Source: Nereocystis luetkeana
Lineage: Eukaryota > Sar > Phaeophyceae > Laminariales > Laminariaceae
Reading direction: 5' to 3'
DNA length: 64,000 bases
NCBI GenBank assembly: GCA_031213475.1
Contig: JARUPZ010000020.1
Span: 6,125,858-6,189,857 of the forward strand
Below, one piece after another: positions 1 to 12,500 of this stretch. The position numbers and the translations under genes were made by a program. The notes beneath the pieces were generated by a model. That model saw only the letters and a program-made list of their open reading frames with translations. It was not told where the DNA came from and did no database searches. Positions within the stretch are counted from its first letter, which is position 1. Each line of letters starts with the position of its first letter.

Positions 1-552
1 TTTTTTTTTCCCCCGTCACGGATTTGGTTGATTTGCTAAATATATGTTATCCCAGATCTCTACCATGCGACATTCTTCGTTTTTGTTTTCAGGTACTAAC
101 ACGAATCCCTTCCCAGGCGTAACAACAGATGAAGCACCGTGGCTAGGTTACACAAATATCGTTCTTGCGGGATGCTGAATGCGCGGAGGTGCTGTCAATA
201 GCGCGAACCGTCAGGGCTTGTACGGAGCTAAACGCGTCAAGGGCTGTTATTAATACTAAACCATGCGCCGTTGAGGAATTGAAAATCTGTGCGCTCAGCG
301 CGCTCGTAGGCGGCGTTAGCACCAAGGAAGCCGTGGAGGCGTGCCAGCGGTCACGGCCAATTTGCACTGTTTAGCAACAGCTACCGGGTCCGCTGTCCCT
401 TGGGGCGCGCCGAGCACCATCGTCTTTCTTCTCGTGGCGGTGTTATTGTTTTTGAAATAGTCCGCAGCAAAACATCCGCGACCTGAACACGTTCACATCC
501 CCCCGCTGCTCGATGCTGCCTACCACACGGGGGGCTCACCACACAGGGACAG

Positions 553-3500
553 GTCACCAGTTTCTACGTCAATGCTCGCACTGATGACGGCAAGCCCACA
601 ACGGGAGGTGAGTGCATTATTCTGTTGTGGTGGCTCGATATTGTTTCATGCCGGGATCGGTTCGCTCAAGTTTATTATGGTTTCCCTTGAAACGTTCCGG
701 CGCTTACGATGGTGTTGTGACCGACAAGCATATTTTGTCGTTTAGTATTTAGGTCACAAGATAATGCTCGCGACAATAATCATCAGGCTCATTTTATCGC
801 CCAGTCTATGGCTGACGCTTGTATCGTTCCGCTACACGGTCATATGGGCACGTGCTGAGTGAAGTACGTACAATGTTATATACTGCAAGTCCTGTCTGCT
901 GGTGGAGGCGAAAGCGCCGAGAGCCGCAATATAGGTTGCGTTCCGGGTACAGTTTAGCTCTACGGTAAACCGCTAAATGCACCTGAGCTTTGTACAGTGC
1001 ATCGTCCACCGCACCGTAAGAAGCCGCCTATTGAACAGATGATCGCACCGCACATCCACACCACGCCACACTGCGACATTGCTTTTTGAATAGCAGTATC
1101 GATCGGCATCGCGCCGTACGTTTTGAGCAAGCAACACACCATGAAAAGCCTTGGTAGTTTTACCTCGGACCTGCTTTGTTTTTCCGGAGCTTCCTTTCCA
1201 CGATACCCTGGTATGTATTTTTGAGTTGTTTTTGTCGTCCGCAAGGAGGGAGGCGTAAATGTCCTGGTATTCCTAGTTCGCAAACGGTATTTTTAGCCCA
1301 CAGGCTATCACTGCCGATCGTTTGCCTGCCCCAAACCAGCTTTACACGATACGCTATTCAGCGGCACTTATTCGGTCATTCGTTTGTTTCAACATTCTTG
1401 GGGAGGCAGCAACTCGTGCAGTCCTTGTGCGAGTTACTTCTTTTAAAACCTCTTGACTTTGTTCACTGGGGGGTAAATTTGATTGCGCTTCCTGTAACGC
1501 CCCTCCCCAGCTGCGATTGGCAGCTGTAGATTGCCCGAGATGTGAACATGCTTGTTGTCCTCCCTTGTGTACTTGGTATTCTTTGTCACGCCCAGGAAGC
1601 GACATCTTTTTCACGGAGCTTTTCCGCACCAACGCGGATGGCTCCCAAGAGTGGGAAGCGGATGGTGGCGTGGCGGTCTACGCACCTCGTGTCGACGGCG
1701 AGATGTGCCCGATACCTCTACCGCTGCCGCCGGGACCGTTCCCGTTCGAGAGGTGAATTGTCGCTTGCGCTTGGCGAATGGTTTCGCGTGGGATTTCGCT
1801 GCATTGTTTACGGTAACCTAAACAGCAACAAAAGGGATGGATTGAAGTTCGAAGCTTGATTTGGCGTACCGCATCACCCCCGTTTCATTGGCCCGTATAC
1901 GCCTGGACGCCAAGCGACTGTAGCTGGCGCACATACGTTTATAAGAGAAAGGGGTGTGCATGGATACCACGTGCTCGGAGGTTAGCCCGTGCTGCTACGC
2001 TTCTCGTAGTGCCTCTGTTTCGGATGACAAAGCCGGGGGATTGAAGCACGAACCTTGTTTTTTTCGTTAGGAAAATTCCGAAGAGTAACGCTTTCTTGCC
2101 ATTGTGGCGTCCGGCTGAAGCACGTTTTACTGCATCTGAAGAAACTCTACTCCCGTATGATGTGCAGTTGAGCAACGTTTAATTTTGAACATGCATATCA
2201 CGCACGGAGGTAGGACTCACCACGCCGGAAGATGTACACCAGTCTGATCGTAAATACAAGGTTCACTTAGATGGCCACATAAAGTCCAAATGCACCTTAT
2301 GTTTACGCTCAGACAACTAAATGAAACGCGCTCCAGGAGTCCTGCTCCCCGAAACATATGAGACCAAAGGACGAAAGAAAATAAACTGCGAACCCGTGTA
2401 AAGCGAATGTATTGCGTAGCAAAAACGTGTATAAACAGACATGCATGCCACCCCCAACTGTTCGTCAAAACGCTTCTGTGGTACAGTGACACTGCGGGCA
2501 ACCACGCGGACGCCGTTGAGGTCGGTACATCCCCTTCTGGTGGTGCCGGGACAAGGTATCCGTTTGTGGAGGACGAGGAAGTCCTTAAACCCGGACGGTA
2601 TCTCACCTCATACGTGGCTCCCGGTCCCGGACCCCACGAGGTGAAGAACAGTACAACCTCACGTGTACAAAGTAGCATACCAGGTGTCTGGTGTATAGTT
2701 CTTCTATAATAGTACTGCCGGCATTGAAGTATACTGGGTTGCCCTCGGGTCGGTCGCTTTTCCTGGGTTATGCTGTATATTTACACTCAGCGGGACACTA
2801 TCTTTATTATGCGCGCAAGGAGAACATGTGGCGACCGGACACACCGCATTGCTTTGGGTGCTGACCGCTATAGGATGCGACGAGCGAGCCTTGGCTATGC
2901 TATATATCGAGCAAGAACGATGAAATCCGTGCGTCGCGGGGCAAAGGATGAGTTTCCACGTAGTTTGTTTTCCACGACGTGTAATGGGTGCACACAAAAC
3001 TCTACATGTTGCTGAACTCTCATTATGTCTACGTTTCGGCTCTATCACAGGCCTCAGTGACACAGCTGCTCTCTGGTGGCTTGGATGCCAAGTTCTGGGA
3101 CAACCAGTGGCTGGTGGGTACCCCGATTGTCCACAAGATCGACCCAGAGGTGAGGCGGCCCCGCTCCGCGGCTTAGAGAGAGCGAACCTTGAGGGAATAC
3201 CTGGCAACGCGGGTACACGATGTACGGGCGGGTGTATGGCGTTGATGCGTACAATCCAAGCAAACCTTGCTGCAGGAGCGGGCTACAGAGCCCAAACACA
3301 AAGCATCCCCCTGATATGATACAGTTGGCTTCTATGTATGTTAGGGCATAAGTACGTACCCATGCCCGATAGCATATTTGGACTTTCCGCCATGCTTTCG
3401 CTCATCAACGTTTCCTTGTGGGTCGCTGCCGTAGGCTACGATGCCGCTCTGCAGCGTATTCGGCACTTTGTCAAGGACAGATCAGACATCCCGCAATCTT

Positions 3501-6500
3501 GAACGTCTTGGACAGTATGTCAGCAGAGCCGCATGATAGTTTGGTACTTTTTATTTCAGTCTCTGAGTGACATTGGGCGGCCCAACACCATATGATATTG
3601 AGCATTAGATGTTGCGGTCAGTCCGTTCACTTCTTGTTGGTTGAACACGAAGGTTTCACAGCCTTTGTCTTCATTTTTCGCCGCTGCTAGTTGCATTAAA
3701 AAATCAGTTTCTCCCCCCATGGCCACGCCGGAAAACAAGTCAATGAATTCGACGCGGTCATCTATATGCACGAAACTCCGCCTTCCAAGCGGTTCTCAGC
3801 ATGATGCAGTTCACCCGCCACGCGACTCGTCGAATACATCATGGCGCTTCGCGCTTGGTGCTTATGATGCCTGCCTGGTCGTTGACAACCGGACGTGCTC
3901 CGTCCCGGCATTTTTGGGTTGCGAGGTTCTATGGTCATACCACTACGGCCATGCATGATGTTGGGTACACCCGCTTCCGGAGCCTCAATCGTTGTTGCTG
4001 TATATGAACGTTTTTTCCGATGTTTTCTCGTGTGATATGGGCAGTGTCGCATAGATTTAGGTACGAATAGTACTCCTGATTATCCCTTTCAAATGCCCCC
4101 GCCCCCTCCCCCTCCCCACCCGTGGCCCGTACGCTCTTGCCTCATCAGGTGTCCTTCAATTGGGGGCTAAACCCGGTGACGTCGTTCGGTCACGGGCTCG
4201 TGTCCGCCCGATGGGAAGGAAAGCTTCTCGCTCCTTCGAGCGAAACGTTCCACCTCTTCGTGAGGGCCCACGGGGGCTTCCGGCTATTTCTCGACCACAA
4301 GTTGGTTATTAACTCTTGGGCAGGTGTTTACCGTGTGCTGTGAGCGCTTGCTTGTGGTGGTGGTATATAGTAGATACAGTAATAAAACATAAAGCACCCC
4401 CCGGCCAACTGTGGCAGCGGCAGAGACGGCCATATATCGGTAGAAATAGTAGTTTACCCCATGCAGCAGTTGGTGCGTTATGCATGGATGAGAACTTGAG
4501 TAAGCACGATGTGCCAATGGCGATGCTGACAGCCAAGAATAGGTGCAAGTTGTCGTCTCACTACTGCCCCTGTTGGTATGGTGCAACAGTAGCATTAAGT
4601 ATCTCAAGAAAAATGAACCGCGCGGGAATGTCTTTCGCAGTATGTTTAACTTTTTACTGAGCGTATCGTGAGCACCCATTAGTCTTCCCTTCGAAAACAT
4701 ACTCCGGGGGAGCGCAATGTGCCCACAACACATATGGTACCTCGTTCTCCGTATGTGAATATCGTGCGTCATGTCCAGAAAACCTAAGGGCAGTCAAGGA
4801 GCGGACGGTTCTGGCCAACCTCATCAAGGGAACCTACCATGATATCGTCCTTGAGTACACAGAAGAGGGGGGGGCAGCGAGCGTCCAGGTTAGTCTGTTG
4901 CTTGAGCAGTTGCCCCCTCGTTCGATCGTGGTGTACCATCAGATTATTATCGCAGCAGTGATGCATAGTGCTATACTACGTCTGAGCCGACGACCCCAAC
5001 GATGGATCTGTCAATACCAATGCAGAAAACAGTCACGACAAGTAGCCGGCCTGTGTGTGGAATGAAATTGTGCGTTCACGACAAGCAAATGGTGTGTCTC
5101 CCTCCATTTTTCGGAAAGGGCGTTGCTCAACAAATTCGCGCGTGGTCTCTTTGTGGCCGCTTGAACTACTCTTCCTGGTAGTTGTGTACTGCAGTACGAC
5201 AGCAATAGTATGGGTTCGGTATAGCGGGCTACCTTGACATTGCTTGGCGCGGTGTCTGTCAGAACTGAACATGTCAAGGATATGTTCTGTAGGGTTTGCG
5301 TATCCCGGGTAGGGATGTTTTAAAGTGTGGCAGAACTCACAGAGGCTCCGGGTAGGGGTTTAAGCTCCGGGTAAGGTTTTGGATGTCTTACATAACTCAC
5401 AGAAGTATCGGGTATGTGTCAGCTGGCGTACTGAACTCACACCCGTTCCGGGCAAGTATTTGTTTCCCCCCGTACCCGTACCCGTACCCTCAAGGTGTCG
5501 AGTACCGGGTGTTTTCCCGATTTTCTGTGTATCTCGCCGACTCAAAAGCCGGGTACGGGTATGGGGTGTTGTACCCGTACCCCGGGTATTATGCCACGGG
5601 CGTACAGAACCTGCAGAAGTTCCGGGTACGGGTATGGATGTTGCACAGCACTCACGGAAGTTCCGAGTACAGGTATGAATGCCGTACATAACTTACAGAA
5701 GTTCCGGGTACGAGTAACACCCGAAGAAATACCCCGGGTATACTTACCCTACAGAACATAACCTTGGAACAGTTATTTTTCCAAGGCCGCCGATCACGGA
5801 ATGCACCGACATGTTTCACGCGTGATCTGCTTTGCTGGTTAGTGTTGTTCGGTTTTTGGATAGTAAAGGAGGTCGGTCGATGACACAAACGGAATGTAAT
5901 GGTCCTCTCAGCCTCAATGGCGGATCGGCCATATTTTGAATTTAACAGTTCGCCCGAACGAACTACGAAACGTGTGATATCAGGTGCAGGTATAGGGTCA
6001 GCTAGGAATTGTGTACAAAAACAAATGCGATAGGTGAGTACCCAGGACATACTCAGTTATTTGGACGCAGTGGTACACTATTCTTTTGAGCAATGCGCTG
6101 CTGCTCCCATACATTGGCAGTATTCCCAGTAAAGGAGGTATTCATATTAATGGTACGCTGGTGTACTATTACGACTTACGACCTACCAGGTGTATATGTT
6201 GTTGCTGTTGTTGTTGCTGCTGTTGTTGATCTCACATAACTCTCAAATCAAAGAGTCCGTGGCCACACAAAGGTGCTGGGCCCCTAGGAAGATCCGAAAA
6301 AAAACTTGACAAAATCAAAGTTCGGCTGAGAAGCACGACGCTTCCCACCTAAAAATACACAAGACGAAGAAGGCGCACACAAAATGAAATCAATGTGCAA
6401 ACTGAACGAACATGGCCGCGCGTATCCGCTCAACTACAGCATAGAATTCCCTCGTTCCAACAACTAACCAAGTCGTGACTACTGACTATTTAATACAGCG

Positions 6501-9500
6501 GTTGCAGTCTGGAGTGCTGCCTGCACCGTACGAAACGCACGGTAGTTGTGAATACAGAGAGGAACACGCCTGCTGCCTGGGGTGCTGTCAGAGCGACGAC
6601 TCGCGGGCATGCAGTGAAAAAAGAGCAATCGAACCAAAAAACACCATCCAAATATCAACGATCTCCAGGTCTTCCCGGACTGTCTGATAAAGGGTGCAGC
6701 ACAGCCACTAACTACCACGTCCCTGACAATTGCAGGAGTCATTCCCCATGAAGTATACGACTCGCAACACTACAAAGACCAGTGACGTAAATATCAGGTA
6801 CATACTACTGCCTCGTACCAAGCAAAACAAGAAGAAACGATGACTGCTGTGCTCTGGTGATGGTGTGCGCGCCGGTCGTGGGTCTCGTGTATGATCCCAA
6901 GACATGCTACCTGCAGGAGGAATGGCGCGTAGCGACGTCCGGCTACCAGTATCATAGGTGGCCGTACATACACCCGTACTGTAAAAATTGGTACAGATTT
7001 ACATAATCTTGTCGGGGGTTTACTATATTATTAGCATGGACACGTCAACAACGCAAGTTGGTCCACGTATTAATAATATACCAGGTACCTGGTACGTACT
7101 GCTGCTGTGCCACAGGAAAATGCATCCGGATGAATGACACGCCAGATCACACAGGACGAAAATGACTTGAATGTGGTGTGGGCATCGGAATTGACCTGGT
7201 TTCAGGATAGGCGATCGAAATTGACTTGATTTAAGTGTAGAGATCGGAATTGACTTGGCTATTGTGGAGCGGTTGGACATGACTTGGTCTTTGTGTGGAT
7301 TTTAATTGACTTGGTTTTAGTGCGGGGATCAAAATAAACTTGGTTTTTGAGCGGGTATCGAAATTGACTTGATTTTACAGTGGAGATCACAATTGACTTA
7401 ATTTCAGTGTTGGGTTTTAAGTTAACTTGTTTTTATGGGGGGGGTCGCATTCACTTGGTTCTTGATTCCGGCCCAATGTTGACTTGGTTTTAGTGTGGGG
7501 ATCGAAATTAAGTTTGTTTTGTATGCGTGGTCGAAATTGACTTGGTTTTTGTGTGCGGACCGATAATGACTTGGTTTTGGTGTGTGGATCGAAAGTGCCT
7601 TCGATTTTGTGTGGATAGTGGAAGTTGACTTGATTTCAGTGAAGGGATCGGAATTGACTTGGTTTTCATGTGGGGGTCGAAAATAACTTGGTTTTAATGT
7701 GTGGATCGAAATTGGCGTGTGTTTTGGTCGGGGCATCGAAATTGTATTTATTTTAGACTAGGGATCGAACTTGACTTGATTTCGGTGTAGTGTCGGAGTT
7801 AACTTTGGTTTTGTATTGCATCGAAATTGACTTGGTTTATGCGTGTGGGCCGAAAATGAATTGTTTTGAGTGTGGGGATCGATTGGGGTTTTTTTTCTGT
7901 TGGTGGTCGAAATTTATCTGGTTTTTGTCTCGCGGCATCGAAATTGACAGTTAATGAGCGTTCCACTTATTTAGTTTTTCTCGTGGATCTTTCTGTTTTG
8001 TTTTTTCTCTTTGTTGGCTATACAGTCCGTTGCACCTCCCCCAGGGCGGTCGACAGCGATGCTTCAATGGCTCGTCGTAGTTTTTGCTGTCATTATTTTT
8101 TCGTTGTTGTCGTTTATTGCCTTCGCTTTTTGTGTGTTTTATTTAAGTTTTCTTCTTTTGTTCTCGTTACGCTACAGTAGTAGAATATTTATTTAATTAA
8201 TTCGATTTATTTAGTTTCTTTCATTATTTGTGTTTTGCGTTTGGCACGAAGATGGAGCGAAATTAAGTAGGAAACGCCACACATCCGTTATATGGGGGGC
8301 GTCTCATGGGCATGGGGAGAGGGGGGGGTAACGGCTGTAGCGAAACGGCGGCTGGCGAAACAGGAAGGAGACGGACGACAAGAGAGCAAGGTTCCAGATC
8401 GACTGTTAATAGTAGATATAACCTGCCTTTGAGTAGGTAGAGCCTGCCTATGCTACTCGTACCACAAACTTCTGCTACTGCCTCGAAGGTGCTTTGGTTG
8501 TGCTCTCGGTCGGTAGAACCTGTCTAGGAGTAGGTAGAGCCTCCCTATGCTACTCGTACCACAAACTTCTGCTACTGCCTCGAAGGTGCTTTGGTTGTCC
8601 TCTCTATTTGTTCTCATTATTTTTCTTGCTCTTGTTGTCGTATTGTTTATTTTGTTTCTTTTAGATTGTCTGTCGCAACTTCTCCTGGGGGCCACGACAC
8701 ATTTTATATTTCTTCGATTCTTTTGGTTTTCTCTCATCTGGTTTTGCTAGCATATGTATATCGTGCCTGTCGAATCTAAGTACGATGACATGGCATTGCG
8801 TTACTCTCGCGCGAGGTGTGCAATTCCGCATTAAATCCCAGGCAAAACCCTTTATTAAATCGGTCGACATCGAGTTATGCAAATGATTTGTTGTCGAGCC
8901 ACTTCTCCGTTCCCCATGTACCAATTTGATGCATGTAGCATATTTGCTGATATTGCCCCCCCATCCATATGACCCGGCTCTTCCGTTCGGTGATTTGCAC
9001 GGGATGTGCGACCGTGCAATGTTTTCGACCCTCCCGAATCGTCACTTTGCAATGCATTTTCGGCATCCTTTGCGTTGAGCGACGTCAGCAGTACAAAAAT
9101 AAAGGTAAACTGAATCTGACACTAATATTTACTTTGCAACATTTCATGCTGTCGTTCCAAATGGGGCACAGCGTTCAGTTGCATACCCTGTTCTTCGCAT
9201 GAATAAGTGTAGGTTATCGTGCTGTCTTATGTCCAACCGAATTAGAGCGTCACGGACCTCGTCTCCTCTTCGCGAAACACTCCAGTTTTCCCCTCGCGGT
9301 TCGCTGCCGAAGTTGAACCAAGATGCGGGGCTTCCTCCGCGCATGGTAGTTCATCAAGGCTACTGTTTTGTTCACTTTAAGTGGTGCCGTTCTTCATCGG
9401 CAGTGATTGGCATGCTATGAATCATGTGCGTCACCTCCTGAAACTCAAACGTTGCCACGTTCTGTGAATGGTTCAACGTTCAAAAATGCCAAGCATCGCC

Positions 9501-12500
9501 GCCAGGAAAGCAGCTGCTTACCTTGTGGTGCGTTCGCTGAGAAGGGCCCGCTCCTATTTGCATCGAATAGAGGAGTCTAACCGTTTCGCTTGGACCCGTG
9601 CACATATCATACTTTTTGTCGTCGCCTGATTGCACGGCAGATGCTGTGGAGGAGCGACACCATCCCACCCTCGGTGGTGCCGGCTTCTGCGCTGTTCTAC
9701 GCGACGCCGATCTCCGGCTCACCGTTCGATGTCAGCGATCTACCTCCGGAAGATGTCTACGAAGAGGTGTGTACTACTGTGTGTTGTTTGATACGGACGG
9801 GCACCCCTTGCGAGCGGTTGCTGAAAGTTGTCCACATGGTAATGAGGGTAATTCGTGTATCCATCCGTGCGTGCGTGTGATAGACCTGCTGATCTTGCTT
9901 CAGACGGTCTACCACACAGCAGAGACAAGCACTTCAGTCCGTGTGTTACTCGACTGTACAGCATGAGCTGCGCTCCGCAGAGCTGATGAAAGAAATATGC
10001 CCCAACGGTAATAATGTGTTGATTAACAGCGGTCTCTCGAAGAGGAGGCGATGGGGGGAGAAATGAAGAGGGACATGGTAGGCGGCGCACCCGTGTCGTA
10101 TCTCGTGACCTCGTGACCCTAACTTACCAGCACGACGGCAACAATATAATAGAGCTCAACGACCCGGCACCCTTGCGTGGTCGGTTCAATTATTTTGGAC
10201 TTTGTACGAACCAATCATATTGTTCAATCATATTGTTCAACCGCACATCTATAGGACGATGTCGGATCTACTAGATTGGTATGACCGTGTGCATGATACG
10301 TACGTTCATATCATAGTGCAAAGCCTGTGCACTGGTGTCGCTTTTCGCGCCTTGTGCTTTACCTAGGCAGTATGTATCCTCAGTACAATCAATTTACCCG
10401 ACAATATGACATCCTCGTATACCAGTACACAGCAGTAGGTCATGCTGCTATGCCGTACGAGCTACGTGTATCAGATGAGGTGCAAGTATGTCACCGACAG
10501 CGAACTCGATAGGCTATGGGCCGCCTGGTACTCACTGTGCTGGGTACCAGTGGCGAAGTAGCTATCCTCAATACATGCGTATTTGGTCTGCCGCGGGCAA
10601 TTGAAGTTTGTTTTGGCGAATGGCTAGATATCGAACTCGTGGATCTTGGTCTGCCGCGGGCAAAAACATTTGGTTTAAGCGAAGGGCTACAACATATGTC
10701 GAACCCATTGAAGGTGCACCGGTACTATGGGGCTATTCGCCACGGTGTCCAGAAGTTTTGGCTGTGCAAATGCCGTTGCATGTGTCCTGCGTGCCCTACG
10801 CTGCGTGAAGACGAAGACTTAATATGGGGCCCAGATAACGTGGCACCAAATGATGGTGGTTACATCAAAGCAAACCGGTTCGTTTTCGTCTCTTTCAAAC
10901 CCCTGAAAGAACCCGTTTAGGTCGTCGTAGGTTTAAGATGTCTATTAATAGTCGGTTGTGGGCCTTAAGGTTCGTACAGGTATGGGCTTTCTTCTTCTGG
11001 AACTGCGCGAGGCATTACGTGTCGTTAGGCTATTGCCGGAGAGTTTTCTTGTGATCTTAAGCGATCATGCGCCACTAAAACACTGTCTGGTAGGTCATTG
11101 TTTATGGCAGGATCCGACGCATGTCACGTACTGTTGTACACTAAGCTCTTACAAAATACTTCTGCAATCTACTCTTACCGAACCTGTTCAGCTATCGACG
11201 AATACAAACTCTAGCAGTTACCGACAACTGGAAGCCTACTCATGGTGTTTTTCTTAATCTAGTATATAGGAGCCGTGCATGCGTATTGAGTTGTATTCGT
11301 ACTCGAAGCCTGTAGATGTAGCACAGCATGGTTTCGAGCATAACGGTACTTCCATTTGCTTCGGCCAGATGTATCTCAGCAGTGTTGACCCTGGTGGAGG
11401 TATTCATGGACGAAGCCACGTGTTCCGCGTATACTTCGGCGCCGTTTTGAGCTGAACGACCAACTCTCGCGAACAACGTCTATTAAGCGTGTATCGTATC
11501 AACATGAGGTGGACCCATTGTCATTCGCATTTGGCTGACTGTTATACAAAGCCCTGACGAAACCAAAATGCCATTTGAGTACGCCGTGGATTGTAGCAGG
11601 GGCGTGAAGATTCCATCTCATGGTGTCCTCTTTGCAGAAAATGTTTATCGGCCAAGGTATAAAAGGCCCGAGACTTTTGCATGACACGAGCCGCAGCTTC
11701 ATGTTAGTATGGCGCGCAAACGAGATGGGCGATTGGAGACATCGGCGGTACTGTAGTCGCAGGGGTTGTGTATAGGACAAGGGCTGCAGGAGTGCGTGCA
11801 TAGGGAAACCTCATTCGAGTAAGCCCACGTACTTGAGAGTAGGGTTAACGATGCCCTCTCTCGTCCCCGAGGAACCGTCAATCTACCGCGTAGCTTGAAT
11901 TTTCTGTCGTGCTCCCCGTTCTTCTGCCCTCGACAGGAACCTTCTCCGAATCGAGATAAATCCGACCGTGAAGGACACGTCATCGGCCTAGTCTTAGGGC
12001 TCGTCTCGCCAGCTGAAGAGCCACCACCAAGACCTGCAGAAGCGCCGCCCGATCTGACGAAGGCAATGGTAGTGTACGACGGCGGCGGGACCTCCGCAGC
12101 ATCGGGCTGCCCAAAGGTCGACAGGTGAGCTAACCTACCGTAGTAATACGATATTCACACTGGAAGGCGCTTGGGGCTCTGCGGTGTTGCCATCGAACGC
12201 ATTCAGCGGGAACGCCCAACTTGTTCGTTGAACCGCTATCAGAGCGGATGTCTGGTGCTCTGCTCAATATACAAACGCTGTGCTTCCCTACATGTGGGAA
12301 GGGTGATGCTGCGGTTATTGGGGCTCCATGCGCCGCAAAGGGTTCACGTGGCTTCGTGATTTCCGGGCTTTCCCTCGTCGCGCGGAGTTCTACATAAGTG
12401 CACCGGACATGCCATAATCGGAAACGCTTTACCGTTTCCACAAGCTGTTCCATGCCGTAAGCCTTCCATTCTGTGCTTCGGGAATTTTTTTCATCCAGAG

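Larger units (their letters stand above)
4889..9640 (+). other. 4.75 kb intron splitting the PA14 domain
   Basis: The donor follows the exon ending in GAASVQ and the acceptor precedes MLWRSDT, so the intron cuts the last part of the PA14 domain at phase 0. It is much longer than the other introns of the gene. It holds a CCGGGTA-rich repeat zone, a minisatellite of about 30 bp units and a tandem duplication, listed separately. Between these (about 5,770-7,130 and 8,640-9,640) I see no convincing gene. Confidence 0.8.
1..10282 (+). repeat. Left copy of a 10.3 kb direct segmental duplication
   Basis: This whole segment reappears at 53,728-64,000 in the same orientation. The coordinate offset drifts from 53,727 to 53,716 and back to 53,718 through small indels. 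By eye the copies are about 99% identical, with differences mostly in introns and simple repeats. The copy begins at a run of nine Ts that is also present in the right copy, where unrelated-looking sequence precedes it. The right copy is still matching when the window ends, so the true length is unknown. Confidence 0.97.

Noticed and set aside
165..374. Open frame of 69 codons at the start of both duplicate copies as a gene A exon
   Set aside because: Several of its few differences between copies change amino acids, and no donor or acceptor places it in phase with the exon at 553. It is probably intronic.
3556..3771. Minus-strand frame with FIDLFSGV, resembling motif I of C5 DNA methyltransferases
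   Set aside because: Only one short motif, with no other methyltransferase motifs. It lies next to a dispersed repeat whose frames are not conserved, so it is probably chance or a tiny remnant.
5285..7975. CRISPR array
   Set aside because: Repeats are imperfect and contiguous, without uniform unique spacers, and lie in a eukaryotic intron. They are minisatellites.
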